Assembly (NCBI RefSeq): GCF_933775445.1
Contig: NC_065878.1
Span: 12,163,395 to 12,227,394 of the forward strand
Source of the DNA: Argentina anserina
Lineage: Eukaryota; Streptophyta; Magnoliopsida; Rosales; Rosaceae
Reading direction: 5' to 3'
DNA: 64,000 nucleotides
Within the stretch, counting starts at the first letter, position 1, and every line of letters begins with the position of its first letter. Made by a program: the position numbers and the translations under genes. Below the pieces are notes generated by a model that saw nothing but the letters and a program-made list of their open reading frames with translations, was not told where the DNA came from and made no database searches. Positions 33,783 to 47,156 of this stretch are shown in pieces.

Positions 33783-36700
33783 ATGAAAATGGCTCTCTCT
33801 TCCACATTTTGGCGCCTAAATCTTCTCTCTAAACCCTCAGTTTCACACATCCAAACCTCTCTCATAACTCTAAAACCCTTCTTCAACCCCAAGCCAAGGC
33901 CCATCTCTTCCCTCCCCATGTCTTCTCAACTAAAGAACCCAACTTTTTAGAAATCTCGATCTCCCTATCCCCAACACGCCCTCGTTGTTCTGGGCATCGA
34001 GACCAGCTGTGACGACACCGCCGCTGCTGTCGTATGTCACTCAATTTGCTTGATTTTGCTACTGGGTGTTGGAGAATTTCTGGGTAAAAATGAATTGTGG
34101 AGATGGAACAAGCAAACAAACGTGTCTTTTGGAATGAAATGACACGACTTCTGGGTTTCAACTAAAGTGAATAGTCATACCCTTTCAAAGCATCACAAAT
34201 CTTCTATATAAGGATGACAAACCAAAGCAGATGGTTAATGAATTAATTTTCTCCTCTCTTTTCTTTCCTCAATATTTCTGAGAAACACAAAGTAGAATTT
34301 GCCAGGGATTCAATTGAAGTGCTTCGATTGAATTCGATAGTTGTATCATGCAAGACAGATGTCCAAAGATCTACAAGCACAAGTGTAGGGGCGAATTTCT
34401 GTTTTAGGAGATTGCAACAAGCAAGCCTCTATCAAAATCAACAAGTCAGTTTCTTTGTTTTTTCAATCTTTTTTATTTCAGTTTAATTGAAATTGATATT
34501 ACTGTATTCATAGAATTGAAATTGTGTTCTTCAAATTCATTTTATAGTTGTAATATTACTGTATTTATAGAATTAGAATTGGGTTCTTAAAACTCAATTT
34601 ACTGCTGTAATTAGAAATATAAATCAAAGGCTATTTTATACAACATCGTGTGTTGATTAAGTTGATTCCATTACTTACTGAACCTGTGTTCTAACACTGG
34701 GTACTTGTCAAATTTGTGTTTTTTTATTACTGAACTGGGGTTTGGGTTTTGTGAATGCAGGTGAAAAGCAATGGTGAAATTCTCAGCCAAGTTATTTCTT
34801 CTCAGGTATGTACCACAATTAAGAAAGTTAAACAATTTGACTATGATTTTTACTTCTTTGGCTTTTTAATTATGAATTGCATTATAGACTTTCATTTGGT
34901 TTTATTGTAAGTTGTAACCATTAGGATTTTTCCATTTAGAATTTTAGTGTGTGTTTCTGCATCAAATGTTAGGTCGTAAAGTTTGCGAGGGCGATTAGGC
35001 TATATGGTATGTCGAGAAAATGATGTGTAGAAGTTGCTGTGATGCTCATTTCTGAAACTAGTTCAGGAGTATGGGGTTTATATTGTGATAAATCCGTGCT
35101 GACATATGATGAGCAGGAAAAAGGAATGGACTTTATGCGTGTTGCGTTCTAAAGAGCTACTTGTTAAAGTCAAGAATATAACTTTATGGTTTTACTCGGT
35201 TACTTTTATCTGATTTCGTGCCTTCACCATGTCAAGGCAGATTTGCTTGCTCAATTTGGAGGTGTTGCGCCAAAAATGGCAGAAGAAGCACACTTGCAAG
35301 TGATTGATCGGGTATTGTTTCTTTGATACGCTCATCTTTCAATTAATCATAATGCGACATTACATGGTTTGACATCTGTTACTTGAAACATAGTTTGATA
35401 CTTATGTTAGTGTCAGTAGACACCATCCTTATATGTCAGTGTTTTTTGCTGAGCTTGCACTCTCAGTCATCATATGTAATTGATATTAGTTCTCGATGAC
35501 ATAGTATATTGTCATATTTTGTTTTGCTGAATTGAAAATGTTCAAAGCAGGAGCTGAAGTTTTGATTGTTGATTACAGGTTGTGCAAAAGGAAGCACTCG
35601 ACAGAGCTAATTTAACTGAAAGAGATTTGTCTGCAGTAGCTGTTACCATTGGTCCCGGTTTAAGCCTTTGTCTTGGTGGTATTTAACCAGTTATGCCTTT
35701 TGGTTGAGTTTGTTACCCTCCTAACGTGGCCCCTTTTTAACAGCCACTATATGAGAGTTGGGAAAGGGCTGAGTTGTTTGTTATCTCTAAGGAGCATCTT
35801 AGGACTAATTTTACATTCAAATGTTATGCAGTTGGTGTGCGGAAAGCTCGTACAATTGCTGGTACTTTTACCTTACCAATTATTGGTGTTCATCACATGG
35901 AGGCTCATGCTCTTGTAGCCAGGTACCTCAATGCTCTCTGTATCTCTACACTTCAACTGTATTTGGAGTACTCTTATACTTATCACAATTTTCTCTCTCT
36001 CTTTCCCAGATTAACTGAACAGGAACTACAATTTCCTTTTATGGCCCTGCTTATTTCAGGGAAGGTAATCTACACCATCCCTGCATAAGGTCATTTATAG
36101 ATTTCAATCAAGGCCCATCCACATTTGTGAATCGATAACAGTATTGAATGTTTTTTAAAAGAAACTAATGACAATACTTGAGTGAATAAAGTCCATGGGT
36201 TACTTCTCTGTTGCATATTTAAGCAATCTTTTTAACAATTGTTAGTTGCTTCTATACACTAGATGATGTGTCTAAATGCAACGTTTATCTTCAGGAGGAC
36301 ACAATGTACTCATTCTTGCTCGTGATCTTGGTCATTACATACAACTAGGGACCACGATAGATGATGCTATTGGTGAGGCATATGGTAAGATAGCAAAATG
36401 GCTTGGTCTTGACTTGAGGAGTAGTGGTGGCCCAGCTATAGAAGAGCTTGCCCGAGAAGGTGATGCAAAAATCAATCAAATTCTCGGTAATCTCAATTTT
36501 TGCCAGAAAATCACCTTAGGCTTTACGTTTGGTTCTATATAGAGTATAATATATGCCTGAGATTTCTGGAACATGAACTTGACATGGTACTCATGTTGTT
36601 TTTCTCCAGACTCCAATGAAACAACATAAAGATTGCAACTTCTCATATGCTGGTCTGAAGACTCAAGTGAGGCTGGCAATTGAATCCACAAATATGTATG

Positions 36701-38023
36701 TGGAACAGTTTGTGTAATTGATAGGATTCTGTTCAAGCACTGGTGATTCTTGACTGATGTTACTGGAAACCATATGTTATATCCGGTGATGTATGTCAGT
36801 TGGTGTAATTATCTTGTGATGCCCTCATATTTCTTATGTTGTGCAGTAATGCTACAATTCCTCTTTCTTCAGCAACTAGCGAAGATAGAAGATCTCGAGC
36901 TGATATTGCTGCCTCTTTTCAGGTCTCGACTGGTATCTGTCAATCGTCATGCCAGTTTGATCAAATGTTTGCATTGTTAAGGTTCCAGCTTTATCTATTC
37001 TATATTGTTTGTGACTTTGAGGTTGTTTCTTGTGCAGCGAGTTGCGGTGTTACATCTAGAAGAAAGGTGCGAACGAGCAATTGAATGGGCTTTGAAGATC
37101 GAACCTTCTATAAAACATATGGTGTGCTGTTTTCGATTCTGTATGCTCCAGTTCACCTTTACGTCATATAGTTTGGCATGAATGACTATTATAATCTTTC
37201 TGTGCAGGTTGTATCTGGTGGTGTTGCATCAAATCAATATGTTCGGGCTCGACTTGATCAGGTTGTCAAGAAAAACAACTTACAACTTGTCTGCCCTCGT
37301 CCCAAGCTTTGTACAGACAATGGTAATTCATTTTATCTCCATTTGGTTCAAACTGTGTTGTTGGTGATGGAATTCTAAATTTATTTAGAAGGGGCTGAGC
37401 AAGTTAATCGATTGTATTTGAAATATATTTGGAATGACTTGATTAAAATAAAATAAAAGCCCCTAGTTGGCCATCACCAATATGATGTGGAAAATATACC
37501 CCTATTGGTGAAGGGTAACTCCTAGATGTTAACCTGCTTCCCTTTATACACACATCCCTGCATTTATAGCTATAGCTATTCAGCTAGTGAGACTAAATCC
37601 TAGATTTTAAACTGACTAGGTGTAATGGTCGCATGGACTGGCATTGAGAACTTCTGTATGGGAAGATTTGATCCACCACCACCTGCAGATGAACCTGAAG
37701 ATATTGAGGTTTGTTTATGAACTTTGATCCATGTGATTATTTTATTAAGTGTCCCTTCATTTGTTTATTTACTAAATCTGGATCTCTTTTCATGTTATTA
37801 TTACTGGTGTCACTCACTGGGTGAAACTTCCTTCTTTCACTTTATGTGGTGTGGCGTTGTATTTTCAATTGCTTTTGTTGTGCATCAGTTTGATCTGAGG
37901 CCTAGATGGCCATTGGGGGAAGAATACGCTGAGGGAAGGAGTGAAGCTCGGTTGATGAGAACAGCCCGCATTCATCCCTCACTGACATCTCTTGTCCAAG
38001 CATCTTTGCAACAGCAACTATAG
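33783..38023 (+). pseudogene. GCP1: Mitochondrial tRNA N6-adenosine threonylcarbamoyltransferase (QRI7/OSGEPL1 type), 13 exons with disabling lesions
   Basis: Exons: 33783-34031, 34761-34805, 35237-35311, 35579-35678, 35832-35922, 36010-36059, 36295-36486, 36610-36695, 36847-36922, 37038-37121, 37208-37322, 37620-37708 and 37889-38023. The TsaD/Kae1/Qri7 family makes the t6A base at position 37 of ANN-reading tRNAs; the Ser/Arg-rich N-terminus here looks like an organelle transit peptide. Family motifs: GIETSCDDTAAAVV, FGGVAPKMAEEAH, GVHHMEAHALVAR (metal-binding His), [33 protein letters not shown] and DNGVMVAWTG. Lesions: TAG at 33948-33950 between transit peptide and enzyme; exon 6 ends TCAG|GGAAGG with no GT donor, although joining to exon 7 at this point restores ISGGHN; exon 7 is one base too long (an extra A in the run at 36466-36471), shifting the frame before TPMKQHKDC; and GEAYDK reads GEAYGK. 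The remaining exons are open and well conserved, so decay is recent, or some lesions are assembly errors. Confidence 0.85.
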
Positions 38024-38975
38024 TCTGCATCTCCCAATTCTCCAGCCACTTGATGAAGTTCTGTTCTTGGTGTAAAGTTAAGTTATAGATATGGGAAAAT
38101 CTTTGGCTTAGCGCGGAACTTTCTGTTGATGAAGAGAATATTGATCACCACCAGAATGGTAATGGTCAAACAACTGACTATTGGGATCAAGCAACAATTG
38201 CTGGCGCGTTTTGAGCTATAGATGTTGCGATTCATACCAGACAATCTGGTCCTCAAAACCTTGCGAGAACATAAGTTTATGTATATGCAAGATTTTTTCG
38301 AAATAAATCCTATTCATTTTTGTACATGTCATTAACAAGGTGCTTGATATTCTTTCTCGGGTTAGTGGAACGGATTAGAGGTCTGTTGTAACATTTTTAG
38401 AAGATGGTTGTCAAACGTATAGGCTTTATAATGCGAAAATGAAAATAAAGAAAAAATATGCTTGTTACAGTGTCCTGACCAAAATGTTCAACTTTAACTT
38501 AGTTTCCACCCGTGCTACGTACATGAGGTGCACTTGACGATGAATTTTCTTCTTAAAATTAAGGATGTAAAGTAAATCGTCGTTCAAGCATGTAAAAATT
38601 TGCAAATTAATTGTATCTTCTTATGAAGCTGATATCGAGCTCTCTCGAGTTTTTACTCAGTGGTGTGATCATACCAATAATAATACACCGAATTCTATTA
38701 AAATTTGAAAAAAAAAAAGAGTAAACAAAGAAACAAGTTGGTCACGAGCTGTAAGAGTCGAGAATAGATAGTTTTGAGGCAAATTTGCAAAAAGAAAAAG
38801 AATAGGGTGTAGTTTATTGAATTAATAATAGATAAAGAATAACAAATTCAGGGGCATTTCAGGTAATTTGTGCCTTGGCCACTCTCTTATGTCAGTGCCC
38901 CCAATTTTTTCCCTCCACTTTACTTTGGTTTAGCCCTATTTTGCAGTGAAGTGAAAATAGAGAGAAAGACAGGAA
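38024..38975. other. Intergenic region between GCP1-like gene and RAD51C
   Basis: The left part is the likely 3' UTR of the GCP1-like gene (candidate AATAAA-like signal AAATAAATCC near 38300). The right part is AT-rich and then C/T-containing upstream of the RAD51C start. No gene or repeat found. Confidence 0.45.
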
Positions 38976-41611
38976 ATGGAAGTGGGAAGGTTACCGCTCT
39001 CAGCATCACAGAGAGGGAAGCTCATATCAGCCGGCTACACTACTCTTGCTTCTCTCTCTCGTCTCTCTCCCTCCCACCTCGCTCGAGGTAAATTCTTCTC
39101 ACCATTTTCTTACTGGGTTTCTCTCAGTTTGATTCAATCGCCGTAATTTTTGATGTAACAGAACTGGAATTGTGAGAAGTGGAACGACTTGGGTTTTGGG
39201 TAATTAAAGGATCTATCACTAACGAATGTTTACCAGTTGAAAAATATTTGAAGTAAAATTGTGTTTGTGTTGATTTTTTTTTTGTACAACAGTTTTTATC
39301 TTATGCTAGTAAATTGCTTACTTTTCTGTATCTTGTTATGTATTCCATGTAAAAAGATTGTATCTTTTCCGTTTGCTCAATAAAAATCATATTGATTTTG
39401 ATGGAATTTTGAGATGTGATGATTGAAGTTGTGTGGCATTGTTTATTGTTTGACAGATATAAGAGTTACTGAGACAGAAGCTTCTGAAATTCTCAGAGTT
39501 ACATCACTTGGTTGTGGGTTGGAGCAGTCGGAGGAACATACGGCTACTGTCCATGGTAATGAATGGATGCTCACTAGGGGGAAATTACAGTGACAATAAT
39601 ACTAAGAAGATGCTACATTTTCTACTATTAACTTCACTCTTGAATGAAGACCTTACATTTGAGTTAAAGATCATCAGAAGTAACTTTGATTCTGTTTCCT
39701 GTAGGTGGACAAAGTGCTTGGGATATTCTCAATGAGGAGACGTTGTTACCACGCATTACTACCTCGTGTGCCGATCTAGACAATATTCTCGGTGGGGGAA
39801 TTAATTGTAAAGAAGTTACTGAAATTGGTTAGTCTTGCTGTTCTTAATCATTTATGGGAGTATGTTGTATGATAGTGCATTACTGTTGTGTACTTTTTCT
39901 TTATTTTTATGAGCAATTGTGGCTAGCTTTTAATTGATTGGGTTATGATTCTCTATGTACTGTCTCCCCTTGTTTATAGGTGGAGTTCCAGGCATTGGTA
40001 AAACACAGTTGGGGTATGGATTCCTTTTCCAATCTAGGTGTATACTCCGTTGGATATTGTTAATGCCTACTTTGATTTGCAGGATTCAACTTACAGTGAA
40101 TGTGCAAATTCCTGTTGAATATGGTGGCCTGGGTGGAAAAGCAGTATATATTGGTTAGTGAGTTAATAATTTACTACGCTTTCATCTCTGTTCACAAATC
40201 TTTCCTGTTGCATCTGGTCCTTACATGGTACTTGCAGATACGGAAGGCAGCTTTATGGTGGAGCGGGCTCTACAAATTGCTGAAGCTTCTGTAGTAAACA
40301 TGTCACGTGGTAGTGGAATTTTGAGGAAGGAATCCCAAGCTTGCCAAGTTCAAATACATCCTACTGATATCCTGGAAAACATATATTATTTTCGCATTTG
40401 CACATATACAGAGCAAATTGCCGTGATAAATTACTTAGACCAATTCATCTCGGAGCATAAAGATGTAGGTAGATTATTTTCTGGAATGCACCTTAAGCAT
40501 CTTCAACATTCCTTTATGCATGGTAGTTACCAGTTTCATACGAGCACATGTATTTGTTCTTTTTGTTGATAAAATTTATCAGACTTCTGGGTACATTTTT
40601 TGAGGCCTCCACCGGTTTCTTTATTTGGCAGCTTCTGCTGGTTAATTGTTTATTTGTGAACTGGAGGGTTTTGGTTTAGTTTATCACTGAATGCACTATA
40701 TGTGATATTCATCGGAAGTACTAATGTAACTTTAACAAACTTTCAGGTTAAGATTGTTATCATTGACAGTATTACTTTTCACTTTCGCCAAGATTTTGAG
40801 GACTTTGCTCTCAGGAATCGTTTACTGGGTGGAATGGCCTTAAAGTTGATGAACATTGGAAACAAGTATAATCTGGCGGTAAGCAATAGCTTCCATTTCT
40901 TGAATTGAGTGTTGAAGTAGTGATCATATATGTTTGATACCGAGACATTTTTGTGAATTAAATGCAAAAGGAACAATCATCATCAAGATGATTTTTTGTC
41001 CTATTGCTATGAATAACCCATTTCAGAATGCCAATATCAGTTACAATCCTGACCTCACGCTCTTGGCCAGATTCGGGTTTGTATAGTTTGAACAATCAGA
41101 GCACGACTTAGATTTTCGAATTAGTTTGGCTTGTATTAGTTCCTTATTTGTCAACACTGTACAGACATGCTCCCCCTTAAGCTCTTTAGATTGTTAAAAT
41201 TTCTGCTTAATGGTCACTTGCTGTTGTTCTATATTATCTTATCGTCCTGTTGTTTCAATATTTTGACTCTTGTTTTGTTTGGCAGGTGGTCATATTCAAT
41301 CAAGTAACCACCAAGTGTACAGAGGGTTCCTTCCAATTGAGTCTAGCATTGGGTAAGTTTTGTTCTCTGTTATTCAAATGTCACTTCCTTATCCACTTGT
41401 CATCGTTAAGAATTTTGCTTCATTTTATTTCCTAGGCGATAGCTGGTCACACTCTTGCACAAATCGAATAATATTGTATTGGAATGGTGATGAACGGAAT
41501 GCATACATAGACAAGTCACCTTCTCTACGATCAGCATCAGCCGCATTTTCTGTGACTAGTGAAGGGATTTCGGATTCTGCTTCAAACCACAAACGAATGA
41601 GAGTGGTGTGA
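38976..41611 (+). CDS. RAD51C: DNA repair protein RAD51C, nine exons, 346 aa
   Basis: Exons: 38976-39087, 39457-39555, 39705-39827, 39980-40013, 40083-40153, 40238-40464, 40747-40878, 41286-41352 and 41436-41611; all GT-AG, total 1041 nt in frame. It begins [20 protein letters not shown], as in plant RAD51C. Walker [10 protein letters not shown] lies near residues 113-121 and Walker B KIVIIDS near 224-230, with the RecA-fold blocks [30 protein letters not shown] and [23 protein letters not shown] between and after. RAD51C is a nuclear RAD51 paralogue working with XRCC3 and with the RAD51B/RAD51D/XRCC2 complex in homologous recombination and meiosis. All catalytic motifs are intact. Length fits the plant protein (about 340-350 aa). 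I see no lesion and take it as functional. Confidence 0.95.
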
Positions 41612-43915
41612 GGTTCCAAATCTGATGAAGTACAAGGTTTGTTTTTACTTTCAACTTGGATAAATGGTAATTACTTCATTTTCTTCCAAACACTTTCCTT
41701 CTAGGTACCCACTTTTGTGTACATATGAAATCATTGAGAATAGAACCTGTAAAGAGAATGGTAGCCAATTTTGCAAATGATTGGAGGAACAATATGTACT
41801 TTCATGGAACATTGAAATGCAGTTTGCATTGTGTATCAGATTGATTGTTCTTCCGACTATTGCTATTTACTTAGATACCTAATAGGTTGCAGTGCCTTGA
41901 CTATTTGGTGCCAGATATATAATTTAGATAAATGTTTCTTATTATAAAGCCAACTATCCTTCATTAACAGAAACGTAACCACTCAGTACTGGAGTTTGGA
42001 ATCAATTTATTTTTTATTGACATGTTTATGTTTCAGATACAACCGATGTGACTTGATTCTATGGAATGTTGAGAGAGTAACACATGTCTGAAAGGACAAA
42101 TAATATTGCTGAGTGTGTTTATAACTCTGCTAAATGTTTGGTGATGATCTGAATCTCTTTTAGTTCTAGCAGTTGGTCTTTGATATTTGAAACTTGGGTG
42201 TGTGGTATTATTTTTCTGATCCATTGGGATCTATACCAATACCAGACTTCTTTGCTGAATCAACTATATTGTAACTTACTACTAGTTGAATAATCTCAGT
42301 TAGTTACTAAGGTCTCCAGCATGCCTTTTCTTTTCCAAGGAGTAGCTACTTCTTTGCCTGATTTCAGTTAGTTACTACTAGTTGAATGATTTCAGTTCTT
42401 CTTTGCATGCCTTTTGTTACAATATATTTGAAATATATTGCCTGCACTAGGTGGGTGCTCCCATTTAGTGATGCTTCTAGGTGATCCAGTTTTACTCTTT
42501 TTGTCTCTGCATGATTTTAATTTATATCTTGAATTATAGTAGAATACATATGCATAGTTGCAGCCAAGTGTTCAAAATTTTTGGATTATTGGTTTGTCAA
42601 AAAATAATTTTTTTTTGGATTATTCATTACATTTGGGTGATATATGCATGTGGGAGACCTTGTATACAATAATGTCAGCATAAAGAAAAGAAGACGGGGA
42701 TAATTTAAAAATGAATGCACTTGTCAAACATATGGTGCTGAAGTAGCAGCAAATTTTGAAGTATGGATGGGACAAGAGCTTCAAGGTTCTGAAAGACCAG
42801 GGGTTAAATCTGTAACCTTCTTCCTAACCAACCTTTTACCATTTATTGAACAGATCTTCAACCCTAAGGTTTCTTATTCATCAGATCCTCCACCAAACTC
42901 TTTCCATCTTTCTCACTACTCAACAACCCACCAAGAAATGATGCATCCTCAGATTGTGAGACCATGGTTAGATGGCTGCTTATGAAGTTATTATATATTT
43001 CAGGGTCTCTTCATCGAAAAAAAATAACAGTATTTTAAGGGATTGTACATCGAATGTGTTACTTGTTCATTTTATCGTCCAAAAACGGCACACTCATCAA
43101 TTGTGTTTTTTATCATCTTAAAATAGTACACTAAGCTGACATCATAATTGAAGTTTTTTCTCTTACCATCGTAGATTTATACTGTCTTCATATAAAACCT
43201 ATTAAAACGGAAATAAATTTATCGTTAACCCTCTATCATGTCTATCTCGTGCCCACCATTATAAGTTTGTTAAGAAAATAGACATTTGACATTTACTTAA
43301 GGTGGTGGGCATAAAATAGACATAATAAGAGTGAGCGATAAACTTATTTCTTATTAAAATATTATAAAATTCAGACTACTTTTTTTAAAAAATTATGCCA
43401 CTCAAAAGTAGCAAAAGAAGCAAACCCGCACTCCGGTGCCGGCGGACAAACCAAAGGTGGAGCAATCACCGAGAGATTTAAAAAAAAATTAATCTCACCA
43501 AAATAAACTACATTTTCTTCAGATACAAAGTTTTGGAAAAAAAAATATATTAAAAAACAGAAACAATTTCCAATAATATTTGGATGAAAATGGAGAGAGG
43601 GAGGGTCAAGAACAAGAAAAGAAACATAAGGCAGAGCATTTCCTAACCTCCTACCCTCAGTCAACGGCCAAGATTAGCTGCAACCCCAATCTAACGGTCA
43701 GCTGCCATCTCTACCTGTCCTTTAGCGTCGACGAGAAGCTCAATGCCCCTCCCTCCTCTATCCGATAAAATCAATACAAAACGCCCCCTCCATTCTTCAA
43801 ACGGTCTCTCACTCACTCTCTCCCTCACTCTCTCTTCTTCTTCTTCTTCTTCCTCCTCCTCAGAGAGTCACAGTGGAAGAAGCTTCCCATTTCGCTAAAC
43901 CCGAAGAAGATCATT
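41612..43915. other. Intergenic region between RAD51C and transketolase
   Basis: The left side should hold the RAD51C 3' UTR. A short direct repeat TCAGTTAGTTACTACTAGTTGAAT-like block occurs twice near 42280-42385. A foldback element lies at 43217-43343. The 100 bp before the transketolase ATG are strongly CT-rich (CTCTCTCACT..., CTTCTTCTTC), a common plant 5' UTR pattern. The 72-codon frame at 42767-42985 has no family features and I do not call it. Confidence 0.5.
43217..43343. mobile_element. MITE-like foldback element, copy 2
   Basis: TTTATCGTTAACCCTCTATCATG on the left pairs with CATAATAAGAGTGAGCGATAAA on the right, and the inner GTGCCCACCATTA pairs with GGTGGTGGGCAT. Its arms match those of the element at 29066-29222, showing a dispersed family. 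It lies about 570 bp upstream of the transketolase start. Confidence 0.6.
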
Positions 43916-46900
43916 ATGACTTCGACTTCCTCCGTCACTCTCTCCCAGGCCCTCTTGGCCCGGGCCATCTCCCACCACGGCTCCAACCCCACCTCCGACC
44001 GCGTCTCTCTCTCCCTCCCCTCTTTCTCCGGCCTCAAATCCGCCTCCTTCTCCGTTAACTCCGCCTCCAAGCCCTCCTCGCGCATCCCGCGGCGCCGCCT
44101 CGGCCGCGCTGTCCGGGCGGCGGCGGTGGAGACGCTCGACAAGACGACGGAGACCTCGCTGGTGGAGAAGTCGGTGAACACGATCCGGTTCTTGGCGATT
44201 GATGCCGTCGAGAAGGCGAACTCCGGCCACCCGGGGCTGCCGATGGGGTGTGCTCCGATGGGTCATATCTTGTACGACGAGATCATGAGGTATAACCCCA
44301 AGAACCCTTACTGGTTTAACCGTGATCGGTTTGTGTTGTCGGCTGGACATGGTTGTATGCTTCAGTACGCTCTGCTTCACTTGGCTGGTTACGACAGTGT
44401 TAAGGTTGGTTTTGTCTTTGAGTTTTATAATCAGTTGAGTTATCTGCTTAGTTTTCGGGTCAAAGTCAATAGATTTGGTTCTGCATGTTGTGTAAAGACA
44501 AGTGAATGAACTAGTTGTTTGGATTTGGATTGGTTATGGCAGGAGGAGGACTTGAAGAGCTTTAGGCAATGGGGAAGCAGGACCCCTGGACACCCCGAGA
44601 ACTTCGAGACACCCGGAGTTGAAGTCACCACTGGTTAGATTCTCTCTGCAAATCTTTGTTGTTAGATAAGTAGTTATCACATGGTTGATTGACTATTCTT
44701 TTTTAAAAGATTTGCGTTTGTTAAGGTTTTTGTGGTTCCATGCAGGTCCTTTGGGGCAAGGTATTGCGAATGCTGTGGGTCTGGCTCTTGCTGAGAAGCA
44801 CTTGGCTGCGCGTTACAACAAGCCCGACAATGAGATCGTTGACCACTACACGTAAGCTACTATCTTAGTGCACGAATGAGCTTGTTTGTTTTTCCTTCAA
44901 TTCGTTTGCTTTGACGTCGTATTTGTAGTGATTTTACTTAGAAGCGTTGGTGTTGTGTCTCTACAGATATTGTATATTGGGTGATGGCTGTAACATGGAG
45001 GGTATCTCTAATGAAGCTGCTTCCCTTGCTGGGCATTGGGGACTTGGAAAGCTGATATGCTTCTATGATGACAACCACATTTCCATTGATGGAGACACTG
45101 AGATTGCGTTCACTGAGAATGTTGATCTCCGTTTTGAGGCTCTAGGATGGCACGTTCTCTGGGTGAAGAATGGAAACACCGGGTATGATGAGATTAGAGC
45201 TGCCATTAAGGAAGCCAAGGCTGTGACAGACAAGCCCACTATGATTAAGGTGACACATACGCTGCATTCTCTTAAGATTTTGAAAATAGTATACTCTGAT
45301 GTGCTTTTTAGGTGTTCAATCAATTGCCATTGACTTCTAGTATGAGGATAAGCTATGTTTTTTAAAATAATCTAAAAGGCCCAATTTAAAGGTCAACGAG
45401 AACTTGATTAACACAGAAAGGCATCCCTGCATTGTCTGGTGAAAGCATTTCTCAAACATATCTGTTATGGGGTTCTTTTTTATTGGACATCAACCAATGT
45501 GATGTTGAATATTTGCATTTTCACCAGGTGACAACAACCATTGGTTTTGGATCTCCAAACAAGGCAAACTCATATGCTGTTCATGGTGCTGCACTTGGTG
45601 CCAAGGAAGTTGATGCTACCAGACAGAACCTTGGATGGCCATATGAGCCTTTCCATGTGCCAGAGGATGTTAAAAGGTAAGTCTATCATATTACAGAAAA
45701 CAAGATAAATTATTGATCAATCAGTTGATCACTCTGATAAAATTAATAACTAAACATCTTGATTGGTCCTGTTTTAGTCACTGGAGTCGCCATACCCCAG
45801 AAGGTTCAGCTCTTGAAGCTGAATGGAATGCAAAGTTTGCTGAATATGAGAAGAAGTATGCAGAGGAAGCTGCAGAGCTGAAATCCATCATCACTGGTGA
45901 GCTACCAGCTGGTTGGGAAAAGGCACTCCCGGTGAGTGTAGTTCTGTCTTTAATTGGTTTTTCTTCTTACATTTAAGAATCTCTTTGGTTATTTCAACAT
46001 GATCTTGATTGAGCAGACAAATTTGGGTTAAGCTTCATTCAGGCTCAAAAGTGGTCAAGTTTTTAGTAGCTATACAACTTTTACTGAGTCCCTGACCTCT
46101 TTATCACTTCTAGAGAAACCATGGTGTAGAATTATGTATGATGGTATAATTGGAAAGGAAAATTTCTCATAAGGTCCCTTTAATTCACTTTTGCAGACTT
46201 ACACTCCAGAAGTCCCAGCTGATGCTACGAGGAATCTATCTCAGGCAAACCTTAACGCGCTTGCACCAGTTCTTCCTGGTCTAGTTGGCGGTAGTGCTGA
46301 CCTTGCTTCTTCCAACATGACTCTGATGAAAATGTTTGGAGATTTCCAGAAGAATACCCCAGAAGAACGCAATATCAGGTTTGGTGTTAGGGAGCATGGG
46401 ATGGGAGCCATTTGCAACGGAATTGCTCTTCACAGCCCTGGCTTCATTCCGTACTGTGCCACTTTCTTTGTTTTCACTGACTACATGAGAAATGCCATAA
46501 GGATCTCTGCGTTGGCAGAATCTCGAGTTATCTATGTTATGACCCATGATTCAATTGGACTCGGAGAAGATGGACCGACCCATCAACCGATTGAGCACTT
46601 GGCAAGTTTCCGGGCAATGCCCAACATTTTGATGCTCCGCCCAGCTGATGGGAATGAGACTGCTGGGTCATACAAAGTTGCAGTTGAGAACAAGAAAAGA
46701 CCATCTATCCTTGCCCTCTCTAGGCAAAAGCTGCCAAACCTTGCTGGAACTTCCATTGAGGGAGTCTCGAAGGGTGGCTACACTGTGTCGGACAACTCTT
46801 CAGGTAACAAGCCCGATGTTATTTTGGTTGCCACTGGCTCTGAGTTGGAAATTGCCTACAAAGCTGGTGAGGAACTTAGAAAGGAAGGAAAAGCTGTCAG

Positions 46901-47156
46901 AGTTGTCTCCTTCGTTTCTTGGGAACTCTTTGAAGAACAATCAGATGACTACAAGGAAAGTGTTTTGCCCGCAGCAGTAACAGCCAGGGTTAGCATTGAG
47001 GCTGGATCCACATTTGGGTGGCATAAGATTGTCGGAAGCAAAGGAAAGGCTATTGGAATTGACCGTTTTGGAGCAAGTGCACCGGCCCCAATCATATACA
47101 AGGAGTATGGCATTACTGTCGAGGCCGTTATTGCAGCAGCAAAAGAAGTTTGCTAG
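43916..47156 (+). CDS. TKL: Transketolase, chloroplastic, seven exons, 743 aa
   Basis: Exons: 43916-44404, 44543-44633, 44746-44851, 44967-45249, 45528-45676, 45778-45931 and 46197-47156; all GT-AG, total 2232 nt in frame. Residues 1 to about 66 are a Ser/Arg-rich plastid transit peptide ending before [10 protein letters not shown]. The thiamine diphosphate domain has [14 protein letters not shown] and [19 protein letters not shown] (from about residue 234), with the pyrimidine-binding domain starting [12 protein letters not shown] and [13 protein letters not shown] near 546-558. It transfers two-carbon ketol units in the Calvin-Benson cycle and plastid pentose phosphate pathway, using thiamine diphosphate and Mg2+. 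Length is as usual for the plant enzyme. The start is the first ATG after the CT-rich leader and gives the full transit peptide. No lesion is seen. Confidence 0.97.

Noticed and set aside
42767..42985. 72-codon frame upstream of transketolase
   Set aside because: No family features and no supporting context; its length is within chance expectation.
43825..44380. Two long antisense frames over the transketolase first exon
   Set aside because: Shadows of the GC-rich transit-peptide exon; the sense frame is clearly the gene.
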